The notes: a model not told the origin generated them from the letters alone. DNA of 64,000 bases from Amycolatopsis sp. WAC 01376 (GCF_003947415.1 NZ_QHKL01000003.1:124001-188000), one strand, 5' to 3'. Shown: positions 53,237-62,018, counted from the stretch's first letter. Numbers and translations: made by a program.

Positions 53237-53866
53237 TCAGATCGGGTGATCATCTTCCGGCCTGCGGTAGACCAGGAGATAGCGGTAGAAGAGCAGGTTC
53301 CGCACCTTGCTGCCCGGCAGCAGCCGGGCCGCGTCGCGCCGGACGCGGCTCATCGGCGGGTACGTCTCGTCGACCGGCGCCGTCGGCAGCGGATCGATCC
53401 CGCCGTTGAGCCGGTCGCCCGCGTACACGATCACCCTGGCCAGCGCGTTGACCGGCGACGCCACGGCGGCGCGCGCGTAATCGGCGAACGTGCTGGGTCT
53501 GCCGAGGCCGAGCACGGCAAGGACACCGCCGGGGACCAGCGCGTCCCGCAGCCTCGTGACCGTGTCGAACGGCACATGGTGGAGCGACGCGAGGCAGGAG
53601 ATGAAGTCGTACGCGCCCTCCGGCAGTTTCTCGGTGACGACGTCGGCCTGCCGGTACGAGATCGTGCCGGGGCCCGGCGAGCCGGCGGCGCGGGCCAGGT
53701 CGATCATCGAAGCGGACCGGTCGATCGCCTCGACGTGCATCCCGGTCGCCGCGAGCCGCCGCGCGAACCGTCCGCCGCCGCAGCCCACGTCCAGCGCCAC
53801 GCCGGGACCGGGAGGCAGCTGGTCGAGCAGCAGCGGATGGTAGTGGTCGTTGTGGTTGAACCCCAT
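53237..53866 (-). CDS. Class I SAM-dependent methyltransferase
   Basis: 209 residues. Methyltransf_11/25 type: SAM loop ALDVGCGGGRFARRL, acidic strand-2 end VEAIDRSASM, RQADVV, and the motif FISCLASLHHVPFD. Starts with MGFNHNDHYHPLLLDQLPPG, as in small-molecule or ubiquinone-like methyltransferases. ATG at 53866, 70 bp from the divergent folC start. Substrate unknown. Confidence 0.88.
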   Translation of the reverse strand: MGFNHNDHYHPLLLDQLPPGPGVALDVGCGGGRFARRLAATGMHVEAIDRSASMIDLARAAGSPGPGTISYRQADVVTEKLPEGAYDFISCLASLHHVPFDTVTRLRDALVPGGVLAVLGLGRPSTFADYARAAVASPVNALARVIVYAGDRLNGGIDPLPTAPVDETYPPMSRVRRDAARLLPGSKVRNLLFYRYLLVYRRPEDDHPI

Positions 53867-53936
53867 GCGTCGAGAGTGCCAGCAAAAGCCGCACGTAGAC
53901 TCGGTCCGACAGGGAGTAAGGCTAAAAGGAGAGTTC

Positions 53937-55613
53937 GTGCCGCGAGGTGACGGCCGGGATTCCGAAGACTTCAAGGAATCCCCGGACCTGGCAGATCTGG
54001 ACAGTTTCGCCGGTGTCGACGAATTGGGGGCACGTGCCCACGATCCGTCCGACGACACCGATCCGGATCTGGACGCACCCGACGCCGCATACCAGGCGGG
54101 TGGCGGTGCCGGTGGCGGGATCGGCGGGATCGGGCAGCTGGGGGACAACCTCGCGCTCGGCCCCGTGCCGGACCTCGTCGCCCCGGAGGACGTGGAACTG
54201 CACGAACTGGACGACCAGGGCGACGAGTTCGCCCCGGCCGACCCCAACGGGCAGCAGGCGCGCCGCGAGCTGCTCGCCGTCGAAGCCGAGCTGAACCAGC
54301 GGTGGCCCGAGACCAAGATCGAGCCGTCCCTCGCCCGGATCGCGGCCCTGGTCAACCTCATGGGTGAACCGCACCGCGGCTATCCGGTGCTGCACGTCGC
54401 CGGGACCAACGGCAAGGGCTCGACCACCCGGATGATCGACGCGCTGCTGACCCGCATGGGCCTGCGCGTCGGCCGGTACACGAGCCCCCACCTGCAGCTG
54501 GTCACCGAACGGATCGCGCTCGACGGCGCCCCCATCTCCGCCGCCGCGTACGTCGACCTGTACCGCGATGTCGCGCCGTACGTGACCATGGTGGACAACG
54601 CGGGCGGACCCGACGCGGTGCCGATGAGCAAGTTCGAGGTGCTCACCGGGATGGCGTTCGCGGCCTTCGCCGACGCCCCCGTCGAAGCCGCGGTCGTCGA
54701 AACCGGCCTCGGTGGCTCCTGGGACGCCACGAACGTCGTGGACGGTGAGGTCGCCGTCATCACGCCGATCGGCGTCGACCACGTCGAGTACTTCGGCGGC
54801 ACGCCGGCCAAAGCCGCGGTGGAGAAGGCCGGGATCATCAAGCCCGGCAGCGTCGCGGTCATCGCCGATCAAGACCCCGAAGTGCTGAAGATCCTGCTGG
54901 AACGCGCCATCGAGGTCGACGCCAGCGTCGCCCGCGCGGGCAGCGAGTTCGGCGTGATGGAACGCGAGATCGCCGTCGGCGGGCAGATGCTGAAGCTGCA
55001 GGGTCTCGGCGGGATCTACGACGAGATCTTCCTGCCCCTGCACGGCGCGCACCAGGCGGCCAACGCCGCGCTCGCGCTGGCCGCCGTCGAAGCGTTCTTC
55101 GGCGCGGGCAAGGACAGGCAACTGGTCGTCGAAGCCGTCCGAGAGGCCTTCGCCGAGGTCGAGACCCCCGGCAGGCTGGAGCGCGTTCGCGCCGCACCGA
55201 CCGTGCTGCTCGACGCCGCCCACAACCCCCACGGCGCCAAGGCGCTCGCCACCACCGTCGCCGAGGAGTTCGCCTTCCGCCGCCTCGTCGCGGTGGTCGG
55301 CGTGATGGCCGAGAAGGACGCCCGCGGCATCCTCGACGCCCTCGAACCGGTCGTCTCCGAGATCGTCGTCACCAAGAACTCGTCCCCGCGCGCGATGCCG
55401 CTCGACGAACTCAACGACATCGCCATCTCGATCTTCGGCGAAGACCGCGTCGTGGCCGAGTCGAGCCTGGACGCCGCGATCGAGACCGCCATCGGCCTCG
55501 TCGAGCAGAGCGACGACCCCGAGGAGCCCCTGGCGGGCGGCGGCGTGCTGGTCACCGGCTCGGTCGTCACCGCGGGCGAGGCCAGGACCCTGTTCGGTAA
55601 GGAGCCGGCGTGA
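53937..55613 (+). CDS. folC: Folylpolyglutamate synthase/dihydrofolate synthase with long acidic N-terminal extension
   Basis: 558 residues. The ligase core starts near residue 105: P-loop VAGTNGKGSTTR at 154-165, RYTSPHLQLVTERI, ETGLGGSWDATNVV, TPIGVDHVEYFG and DAAHNPHGAKAL. It makes dihydrofolate and adds glutamate tails. The first 105 residues are acidic and Gly-rich, with no family resemblance, about 105 longer than a usual FolC. GTG at 53937 has AAGGAG 7 bases upstream, so the extension seems translated. TGA overlaps the next start. Confidence 0.95.
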   Translation: MPRGDGRDSEDFKESPDLADLDSFAGVDELGARAHDPSDDTDPDLDAPDAAYQAGGGAGGGIGGIGQLGDNLALGPVPDLVAPEDVELHELDDQGDEFAPADPNGQQARRELLAVEAELNQRWPETKIEPSLARIAALVNLMGEPHRGYPVLHVAGTNGKGSTTRMIDALLTRMGLRVGRYTSPHLQLVTERIALDGAPISAAAYVDLYRDVAPYVTMVDNAGGPDAVPMSKFEVLTGMAFAAFADAPVEAAVVETGLGGSWDATNVVDGEVAVITPIGVDHVEYFGGTPAKAAVEKAGIIKPGSVAVIADQDPEVLKILLERAIEVDASVARAGSEFGVMEREIAVGGQMLKLQGLGGIYDEIFLPLHGAHQAANAALALAAVEAFFGAGKDRQLVVEAVREAFAEVETPGRLERVRAAPTVLLDAAHNPHGAKALATTVAEEFAFRRLVAVVGVMAEKDARGILDALEPVVSEIVVTKNSSPRAMPLDELNDIAISIFGEDRVVAESSLDAAIETAIGLVEQSDDPEEPLAGGGVLVTGSVVTAGEARTLFGKEPA

Positions 55614-56008
55614 CCGACGAGACCCCGAAACCGCCCGCCAAGGACCCGATGAAGTCCTTCCGCGGCGTGATGGCCGGTTCCCTGATCATGGAGGGCATCA
55701 CCGTCGCGCTCGCGCTGCCGGTGGTGGCGAAACTCGGCGGCGGCGTCGGCTCGCTGACCGGCTGGTCGGTGATCGTGATCGCGGTCGCGCTGATCGTGCT
55801 ATGCGGCTTCCTGAAGAAGCCTTGGGCGGTGCCCGCGGTGCTGGTGTTGCAGGTCGCGCTGATCGCTTTCTTCGTCGCACTGCCCGCCGTGGCGATCCTC
55901 GGAGTGGTCTTCCTCGGAATCTGGCTGTGGCTGTTGTGGCTGCGGAAGGACGTGGCGCGGCGGATGGCGGCCGGGACACTCCCGAGTCAGCAGCAGCAAC
56001 CGCAGTAG
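55610..56008 (+). CDS. DUF4233 membrane protein
   Basis: 132 residues with four hydrophobic helices (MAGSLIMEGITVALALPVVA, VIVIAVALIVLC, and two after 70). DUF4233 proteins are regularly found between folC and ndk in actinobacteria; function unknown. GTG overlaps the folC stop (GTGA), so translation is coupled. The Gln-rich tail SQQQQPQ is followed by a 23-bp palindrome. Confidence 0.92.
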   Translation: MTDETPKPPAKDPMKSFRGVMAGSLIMEGITVALALPVVAKLGGGVGSLTGWSVIVIAVALIVLCGFLKKPWAVPAVLVLQVALIAFFVALPAVAILGVVFLGIWLWLLWLRKDVARRMAAGTLPSQQQQPQ

Positions 56009-56020
56009 CGTTTCGCGGAT

Positions 56021-56073
56021 GTCATGAAAGGGTCGTTCAGGACAAAAGATGTCCTGAACGACCCTTTCATGAC
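56021..56073. terminator. 23-bp perfect palindrome at a convergent gene end
   Basis: GTCATGAAAGGGTCGTTCAG plus GAC (56021-56043) pairs perfectly with 56051-56073 around AAAAGAT. It starts 13 bases after the DUF4233 stop and ends 12 bases before the acylase stop. Same ATGAAnGG outer motif as the palindromes at 11.5, 27.5 and 52.2 kb. Confidence 0.78.
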
Positions 56074-56084
56074 ATTGGGAGCGC

Positions 56085-58466
56085 TTATCGTAGTCGTACC
56101 ACCCGCAGTTCCGGTGACCTCGCGATATCCGCGGCGCAGAACCGTCCCCGCACCCAGCCGCCCTGCGAGTACAACCGCGTCTGGTCGGTGAAATGCGGCG
56201 AGGTGACGTCGGCCGACTGTGAGTACGTCATGATCGTCGAGACGTCCGGGCAGGCTTTGCCGCTGAATCCGACCACCTGCACGTAACTGGATCCGTGCAC
56301 GACCTCGTGGTTGCCCTTGGCCGGATCCCACAGCGACGTGATCACGTTGAGCACGCCGAGGCCGCCCGGCCCGCCGTGGATCGGGATCCGCTGCCCGGCG
56401 CGGGTCACCGCCTGGTTGTCGCCGAGTCTGCCGTCGACGGGGAGCCCGTTGGCGCGGAAGTCGGCGAGTGTGTCACCGAAAGCCTTTTGCACGTCGGGAT
56501 TCCCGATCGCGAGCGAATGCGGCGTCGTGACCGGCTGGTTCGGGTCGAACGGGACCTGCCAGATGTTCCGGAGTCCGTTGAGCCGGTTTCTGAATCGCTC
56601 GAAGAAGAGCGCGCCGCGGCTGTCGAGCCGGAAGGTGCGGTCCCAGGCCGAAAGTGTCGCGCAGGCGTTGCCGACGGGCACCGGCCCTGACGTGGACGGA
56701 GCCTGTCCTTCCGGGAAGGCCGCGCACATTTTCGCCGTGTCGGCGGCCGCGAGTTCGGCGGTGCGGCTTCGATCGCGGTACAGCATGTCTTTCATCGACG
56801 ACGGCGTGAAACCCTTGCCCGTCAAGCCTTCTTCGGTGGAGATCAGCGCTTCCCTCGTCCGGTCCGACCGCTGGGTCCCGGTCGTGCCGACGATCCGGGG
56901 GAGTGGCGCGATCGGCGCGCGGGCGTTGGAGAGCCAGGCGCTGTCGTTGGCGTTGAGTTCGTAGTCGCGTCGCTGCTGCAGTGGCAGCCGGGATGGTGCG
57001 AACAGGCCCGGCTCCAGGGAGTCCGGGTCGGAACCCCAGTCGCACGAGGACTTCGCACCATCCAAGATGGACAGTCCGGTGCCGGGGAAGAGCGCGCGGC
57101 CCAGCGGGGTGCCGCAGTTCACCGCCCGATCGTCGGTGACGTGCGGGACGACCTGGATGTCGCTGTACAACGCGTTGCCCGCCCGGTCGGCGGCGACGGT
57201 GTTGACCCACGGGACACCTTGGGTGTGCGCGAGTGCCGCGGCGACGTCCTTGGTGCTGCGCGATCCGCTCAGTTCGAACCAGGTGTTCAGTGCGCGCAGA
57301 TTGCCCGCGTTTCCGTCTCGCAACGCATGTGCGGACGTCGTCGTCCATGGCGTCGGCACGCCGAACGCCGACCCGATCACCTGGCCGTAACGCGTTCCGT
57401 AGAAGGTGCGGCCGACCTGCCTGCGCTCGCCGTTGGGCTCCCGGACCTCGACCTTCACCTCGTGCGCGGTCATCTTCTCCGGTTTCCCGTCGACGAGATA
57501 CGTCGTCGGGTCGCCGGGGGTCAGCGGTACCTCGAAGAGGCCGAACGTGACGGCTGTCGACACCGTATGCGTCCATGCGACGTCGGCGTTGTGGCCGATT
57601 TGCGGCAGCGGGAGCCCCAGCAGGCTCCCGCCGGCGACGTCGAACCGGCCGGGGATGGTCAGCTGCGACTGCCAGAACCGGCGTCCGCCTTGCCACGGAT
57701 AGTGCGGATTCCCGAGCAGCAGGCCGCCGCCGGATTTCGTCCCGTCGCCGCCGATGGCGATGCCGTTGCTGCCGAGCTCACCCGAGCCCATGGCCTTGCG
57801 GAGTCCGTCGGCGATCTTCGGTGCCGATTCCGGTCCCGCGGCCGGGAAGTCCTTTGTGGACGGAGGCTGGGTGCGGACCAGGTCGGCCGCGAGCACGCCT
57901 TGCCCGCCCACCGAGGAGATGGCGTACAGGTGCCGGTAGAAGTCCAGTTCGCTGATCGGCCGGACCCAGTCCGCGCCGCTGCACACCGGATCGGTGATCC
58001 GCCGGACACCGGTCCGCTTCAGGTACTCGTTGTACCCCGCGACGTATCCGGCGGCGAGTTCCCGGACCTCCGTCCGCGGGCCGTGCGGCGCGGGCCGCGC
58101 GAGCAGCCGTTCGATCACGCCGGAATCGTTGATCCGCTGGAAGTGCAGGTCGCTGTCGAGGTTGTTCTTCGCCTCGCTCATCGCCGGATTGCCCTGGCCA
58201 CCCGGCCCGAGGTGCGCGGACCGCCGCGCGGAGACCGTCAGATAGGTGTTCGCGAGTTCGCAGATGTTGTCCTTGGCCGCGGCGAACCCGTAGCCGTAGC
58301 CGAGCCCGTCGAAGTCCTTCGCGGCGATGTGCGGGATCCCGTACTCGGTGTACGCGATCACCGCCCTCGTGCGGCCCAGCTCGTCCGCCGACGAAACCCC
58401 TGTCACCAGGCTCGACGTCGCCAAGGCCGCGGTGAGCAGCACGAGACCACGCTGGAATCTTCGCAT
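56085..58466 (-). CDS. Penicillin-acylase-family Ntn hydrolase (aculeacin-acylase/PvdQ-like)
   Basis: 793-residue secreted precursor: signal peptide (1-27), alpha chain (to about 232), then the autoprocessing site LGSNGIAIGG with Ser233 as the N-terminal nucleophile of the beta chain. GGLLLGNPHYPWQ, HTVSTAVTFGLFEV and NANDSAWLSN are typical of the family that removes acyl chains from lipopeptides or homoserine lactones. Catalytic Asn is probably in NDSAWL. Roles: deacylating antibiotics, recycling siderophore precursors or quenching signals; the sequence does not decide. Convergent with DUF4233. Confidence 0.95.
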   Translation of the reverse strand: MRRFQRGLVLLTAALATSSLVTGVSSADELGRTRAVIAYTEYGIPHIAAKDFDGLGYGYGFAAAKDNICELANTYLTVSARRSAHLGPGGQGNPAMSEAKNNLDSDLHFQRINDSGVIERLLARPAPHGPRTEVRELAAGYVAGYNEYLKRTGVRRITDPVCSGADWVRPISELDFYRHLYAISSVGGQGVLAADLVRTQPPSTKDFPAAGPESAPKIADGLRKAMGSGELGSNGIAIGGDGTKSGGGLLLGNPHYPWQGGRRFWQSQLTIPGRFDVAGGSLLGLPLPQIGHNADVAWTHTVSTAVTFGLFEVPLTPGDPTTYLVDGKPEKMTAHEVKVEVREPNGERRQVGRTFYGTRYGQVIGSAFGVPTPWTTTSAHALRDGNAGNLRALNTWFELSGSRSTKDVAAALAHTQGVPWVNTVAADRAGNALYSDIQVVPHVTDDRAVNCGTPLGRALFPGTGLSILDGAKSSCDWGSDPDSLEPGLFAPSRLPLQQRRDYELNANDSAWLSNARAPIAPLPRIVGTTGTQRSDRTREALISTEEGLTGKGFTPSSMKDMLYRDRSRTAELAAADTAKMCAAFPEGQAPSTSGPVPVGNACATLSAWDRTFRLDSRGALFFERFRNRLNGLRNIWQVPFDPNQPVTTPHSLAIGNPDVQKAFGDTLADFRANGLPVDGRLGDNQAVTRAGQRIPIHGGPGGLGVLNVITSLWDPAKGNHEVVHGSSYVQVVGFSGKACPDVSTIMTYSQSADVTSPHFTDQTRLYSQGGWVRGRFCAADIARSPELRVVRLR

Positions 58467-58565
58467 CGTTCCCCCATCCGGATCGATCGTCCCCGGTGAT
58501 CGACGCTACCGGCGGCGAGCGCCGGGAAGCATCGGCCGAACGGTTGAGCCGGCTACCGTCCGTTC

Positions 58566-58587
58566 GTTCATCACCAGGTCAACCGCC
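58566..58587 (+). promoter_or_regulatory. Candidate PHO box upstream of phoD
   Basis: Two 11-base direct repeat units, GTTCATCACCA (58566-58576) and GGTCAACCGCC (58577-58587), fit the GTTCACC-type PHO-box unit bound by PhoP in Streptomyces (known). They lie 40-61 bases before the phoD ATG. Confidence 0.5.
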
Positions 58588-58626
58588 GTTGGCCCACCGG
58601 CCGTCGCCGCGGGATAGAACCGCGCC

Positions 58627-60183
58627 ATGACCGCTTCCCACCACAACCGCCGCACGCTGCTCAAAGCCGGTCTCACCGGCGCCGGAGCCGTCGCGGGCGG
58701 CCTGCTCCTCCCCGGAACCGCGACCGCGAACGCCGTCCCGCTGATCCGCGGCGACCGTCCGGTGCTCACCCACGGTGTCCAGTCCGGCGACGTCACCACC
58801 GGTTCCGGCATCGTCTGGTCGCGCGCCGACCGGCCCGCGCGGCTGATCGTCGAGGTCTCCAGGGACCCCTCGTTCCGGCACGCGCGCCGCGTGCGCGGGC
58901 CGGTGATGAGCCCGGAGACCGGCGGCACCGGCAAGATCCGTGTCGCGGGCCTGCCGCCGGGGACCGAGGTCCACTACCGCGTGACCGCGGAAGCACTCGA
59001 CGGCCGGACGTACGGCGAGGCCGTCACCGGCCGGTTCGCCACCGCCCCGGTCGGCCGGTCCGACGTGCGCCTGGTGTGGTCCGGTGACGTCGCGGGGCAG
59101 AACTGGGGTATCAACCCCGAACGCGGCGGAATGACGATCTACCGCGCGATGGCCGACCGCCGTCCCGATCTGTTCCTCCACTGTGGAGACACGGTCTACG
59201 CCGACGGGCCGCTCACCGAGACGGTCGCGCTGCCCGGCGGGCGCGTGTGGCGCAACATCGTCACCCCGGAGAAGTCGAAGGTCGCCGAAACGCTCGACGA
59301 GTACCGCGGCCAGTTCGCCTACAACCTCCTCGACGACAACCTCAAGCGGTTCACCGCCAACGTGCCGGCCTATGTCCAGTGGGACGATCACGAAGTCGTG
59401 AACAACTGGTACCCGGGTGAGATCCTCAACGACCGTCCCGAATACACCGAGAAGCGGGTCGACGTGCTCGCCGCGCGGGCGTTCCAGGCGTTCCACGAAT
59501 GGCATCCGATCGACCGGCGCCAGGCCGTCGACGGCCGCGTGTACCGCAACTTCCGGCACGGTTCGCGCGCCGAGGTCTTCGTGCTGGACATGCGGACCTA
59601 CAAGGACGCCAACACCGCCGACCAGACCAAACCGGGCCGGATCCTCGGCGACCGCCAGGCGCGCTGGCTCGTCGACGCGCTCGACCGCAGCACCGCCACG
59701 TGGAAGATCATCCAGGCCGACCTCCCGATCGGCCTCACCGTGCCGGACGGCAAGGCCATCGAGGGCGTCGCCAACGGCCTGCCCGGCGCGCCCGGCGGCC
59801 GCGAGACGGAACTCGCCTGGGTGCTGCGGGAGATCTCGCGGCGCCGGGTGCGCAACGTCGTCTGGCTGACCGCCGACGTGCACTACACCGCCGCGCACCA
59901 CTACTCGCCGGATCGCGCTTCCTTCACCGATTTCGACCCGTTCTGGGAGTTCGTCTCCGGCCCGCTCAACGCCGGCGCGTTCGGCCCGAACACGCTCGAC
60001 CCGACCTTCGGGCCGGAAGCGGTGTTCGTGCACGCCCCGCCCGCCGCGAACACCTCACCCGCCGATGGGTTCCAGCACTTCGGCGAGGTGAACATCGACG
60101 GACGGAGCGGTGCGCTCACTGTCGACCTGAGGGACGCTACTGGCGCTTCTCTGTGGTCGAAGACCCTGCAGCCCCAACGCTGA
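58627..60183 (+). CDS. phoD: Alkaline phosphatase D (PhoD family)
   Basis: 518 residues with a Tat signal (NRRTLLKAGLTGAGAVAGG). An N-terminal Ig-like domain (about 45-145, ending RVTAEALDGRTYGEAV) is followed by the metallophosphoesterase: WSGDVAGQNWG, FLHCGDTVYADG, VQWDDHEVVNNW, and the late WLTADVHYTAAHHY, which supply the Fe/Ca ligands. PhoD hydrolyses phosphodiesters, including teichoic acids, outside the cell. ATG at 58627. The 3' end overlaps the convergent reductase gene by 47 bp. Confidence 0.95.
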   Translation: MTASHHNRRTLLKAGLTGAGAVAGGLLLPGTATANAVPLIRGDRPVLTHGVQSGDVTTGSGIVWSRADRPARLIVEVSRDPSFRHARRVRGPVMSPETGGTGKIRVAGLPPGTEVHYRVTAEALDGRTYGEAVTGRFATAPVGRSDVRLVWSGDVAGQNWGINPERGGMTIYRAMADRRPDLFLHCGDTVYADGPLTETVALPGGRVWRNIVTPEKSKVAETLDEYRGQFAYNLLDDNLKRFTANVPAYVQWDDHEVVNNWYPGEILNDRPEYTEKRVDVLAARAFQAFHEWHPIDRRQAVDGRVYRNFRHGSRAEVFVLDMRTYKDANTADQTKPGRILGDRQARWLVDALDRSTATWKIIQADLPIGLTVPDGKAIEGVANGLPGAPGGRETELAWVLREISRRRVRNVVWLTADVHYTAAHHYSPDRASFTDFDPFWEFVSGPLNAGAFGPNTLDPTFGPEAVFVHAPPAANTSPADGFQHFGEVNIDGRSGALTVDLRDATGASLWSKTLQPQR

Positions 60184-61030
60184 GCAGTTCCGTCAGGACC
60201 GCGATGCTGCGGTCGCCGTGCCCGGCCTCGGCGCCGCGCCGCACGAGGTCGTGCATCGGCAGCTGCCATCCGACGTCGACGCCTTCCTCGGCCAGTCCGA
60301 GGTCGGCGGCGGCGCCGGCGTGGAAGATGTCCACCGAGGCGGCGGGATCCGAGTAGTCGCCGCTGTCGATTTCCTTGGCGTACATCGGAAGTACCGAGAT
60401 GATCATCTCGAACCACTTGGTGGCGTACGGCAGGAGCGTCTCGGCTTCGAGGCCGCGCGACCGCAGCGCGGCGGCGCCCTGGAAGAACCCGATCAGCGCG
60501 GGCAGCAGGGTGCCGCCGACGGCTGTTTCGTACAGCGCCGCGAGGTCCGTCTCTTCGCCGAGGTGGACGGTGTCGCCGCCCAGTACCCGCAACGTTTCCC
60601 GGTGTTCGTCGAAAACGGTCTTGTCGCCGCCGTAATACAGCAGTGTGTCCGGCGCGCCCACGGCCGATGGCACGTTCTTGATCGCGCCGTCGAGGTACCG
60701 CGCACCCCGGCTCGTCGCCCACTCGGCCATCCGGCGCGCTTCCGCCGGTGAGCCGCTGTTCAAGGTGACCAAAGCATGTCCGGCCAAGGAAAGGGCTCCC
60801 AAGGCCGCGCGAGTGTCCTCATAGGTCGTCAGGCAGGCGATGACCAATGGACTTGCCCGCACAGCCTCTTCGGCCGTCGTGGCCCGCCGCGCTCCCAACG
60901 CGACAAGGGGATCGGCCTTCGCGGCCGTCCTGTTCCACACGGTGGTCGGATGCCCGGCTGTGAGGAACGCGCTCGCCAAGGCCGAGCCCATCGAACCGAG
61001 GCCCAGGACGGTCACCGGCGTCTTCGGCAT
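60137..61030 (-). CDS. NADP-dependent oxidoreductase of the imine-reductase/beta-hydroxyacid dehydrogenase type
   Basis: 297 residues. Rossmann motif VLGLGSMGSALASAF, cofactor-selecting VWNRTAAKA, and AIKNVPSAVGAPDTLLYYGG, which matches the imine-reductase branch of the 6-phosphogluconate-dehydrogenase family; helical C-terminal half (about 170-290). Imine reductases reduce cyclic imines with NADPH. ATG at 61030. The last 15 codons overlap phoD on the other strand. The divergent HxlR regulator probably controls it. Confidence 0.92.
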   Translation of the reverse strand: MPKTPVTVLGLGSMGSALASAFLTAGHPTTVWNRTAAKADPLVALGARRATTAEEAVRASPLVIACLTTYEDTRAALGALSLAGHALVTLNSGSPAEARRMAEWATSRGARYLDGAIKNVPSAVGAPDTLLYYGGDKTVFDEHRETLRVLGGDTVHLGEETDLAALYETAVGGTLLPALIGFFQGAAALRSRGLEAETLLPYATKWFEMIISVLPMYAKEIDSGDYSDPAASVDIFHAGAAADLGLAEEGVDVGWQLPMHDLVRRGAEAGHGDRSIAVLTELLSVGAAGSSTTEKRQ

Positions 61031-61096
61031 TTTTCGCTCCAGTCAAAGGAAGTCTTCGGGATGACTTCATGCTGGACGGTCGCGTACATTCGATCA

Positions 61097-61121
61097 AGTA
61101 CCTACTATTTTGCCGGGTACT
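61097..61121. promoter_or_regulatory. Candidate HxlR operator
   Basis: AGTACC (61097-61102) and GGTACT (61116-61121) form a perfect inverted repeat with a 13-base AT-rich spacer (TACTATTTTGCCG). It lies 67 bases before the reductase ATG and 16 before the HxlR start. Confidence 0.45.
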
Positions 61122-61137
61122 GACAAAAAGGTAAGTG

Positions 61138-61488
61138 ATGATGACCAAGAACCGGACGTTCACCTGCGGCCTCGACGCCGCGATCGCCGTCGTGGGCGGC
61201 AAATGGAAAGGGCTCATCCTGTTCGCGCTCCAGGACGGGCCACTGCGCTTCGGGGAGCTGCGGCGCGCGGTGCCCGGCATCAGCGAACGGGTGCTGATCC
61301 TGCAACTGCGGGAGATGGAGACCACCGGACTGCTGCATCGCGAGGTGTACCACCAGGTCCCGCCGAAGGTGGAGTACTCGCTGACCGCGTTCGGGGATTC
61401 CCTCAACACGGCGATGGCGGCGCTGGGGGAGTGGGGCGAGGAGCACCAGGAGCGTATCGAGGCCATTCCCTGGTCCGACGTGAAGTGA
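61138..61488 (+). CDS. HxlR-type transcriptional regulator
   Basis: 116 residues. DUF24/HxlR winged helix: FTCGLDAAIAVVGGKWKGLI, LRFGELRRAVPGISERVLIL and LLHREVYHQVPPKVEYSLT. The Cys in FTCGLD is at the position where redox- or electrophile-sensing relatives have their reactive Cys. Start may be ATG 61138 or 61141; AAAAGG at 61127-61132 fits either. It is divergent from the imine-reductase-like gene and likely its regulator. Confidence 0.92.
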   Translation: MMTKNRTFTCGLDAAIAVVGGKWKGLILFALQDGPLRFGELRRAVPGISERVLILQLREMETTGLLHREVYHQVPPKVEYSLTAFGDSLNTAMAALGEWGEEHQERIEAIPWSDVK

Positions 61489-61552
61489 GCGGCGAAGCAC
61501 CCAGTAGGCTCCGGGCGAATAGCACGAAACCCACCCAAGGAGAAATACCGCC

Positions 61553-61963
61553 GTGACTGAACGCACGCTGGTCCTCGTCAAGCCCGATGGCGTCGCGCGC
61601 GGCCTCGTCGGCGAGGTCATCTCGCGCATCGAGCGCAAGGGCCTGAAGCTCGCCGCCCTCGAACTGCGCACCGTCGAGCGCTCGGTCGCCGAGGAGCACT
61701 ACGCCGAGCACAAGGAGCGCCCGTTCTTCGGCGACCTCCTCGAGTTCATCACCTCGGGCCCGCTGGTCGCGATCGCCGTCGAGGGCCCGCGCGCCATCGC
61801 CGCCTTCCGTCAGCTCGCCGGCGGCACCGACCCGGTCGAGAAGGCCACCCCCGGCACCCTGCGCGGCGACTTCGCGCTGGAGACCCAGTACAACCTGGTG
61901 CACGGATCGGACTCCCCGGAGTCGGCCGAGCGCGAGCTCAAGCTCTGGTTCCCCGAGGTCTGA
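61553..61963 (+). CDS. ndk: Nucleoside diphosphate kinase
   Basis: 136 residues; [35 protein letters not shown] and the phospho-His site [13 protein letters not shown] near 117. It equilibrates NTP pools. GTG start after AAGGAG. Elsewhere in actinobacteria it follows DUF4233 directly; here the acylase, PhoD, reductase and HxlR genes are in between. Confidence 0.98.
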   Translation: MTERTLVLVKPDGVARGLVGEVISRIERKGLKLAALELRTVERSVAEEHYAEHKERPFFGDLLEFITSGPLVAIAVEGPRAIAAFRQLAGGTDPVEKATPGTLRGDFALETQYNLVHGSDSPESAERELKLWFPEV

Positions 61964-62018
61964 CACACTCGTGGGCGGCGCGGGATCGCCGCGCCGTCCA
62001 CGGATCGGGGGAGCTTCG

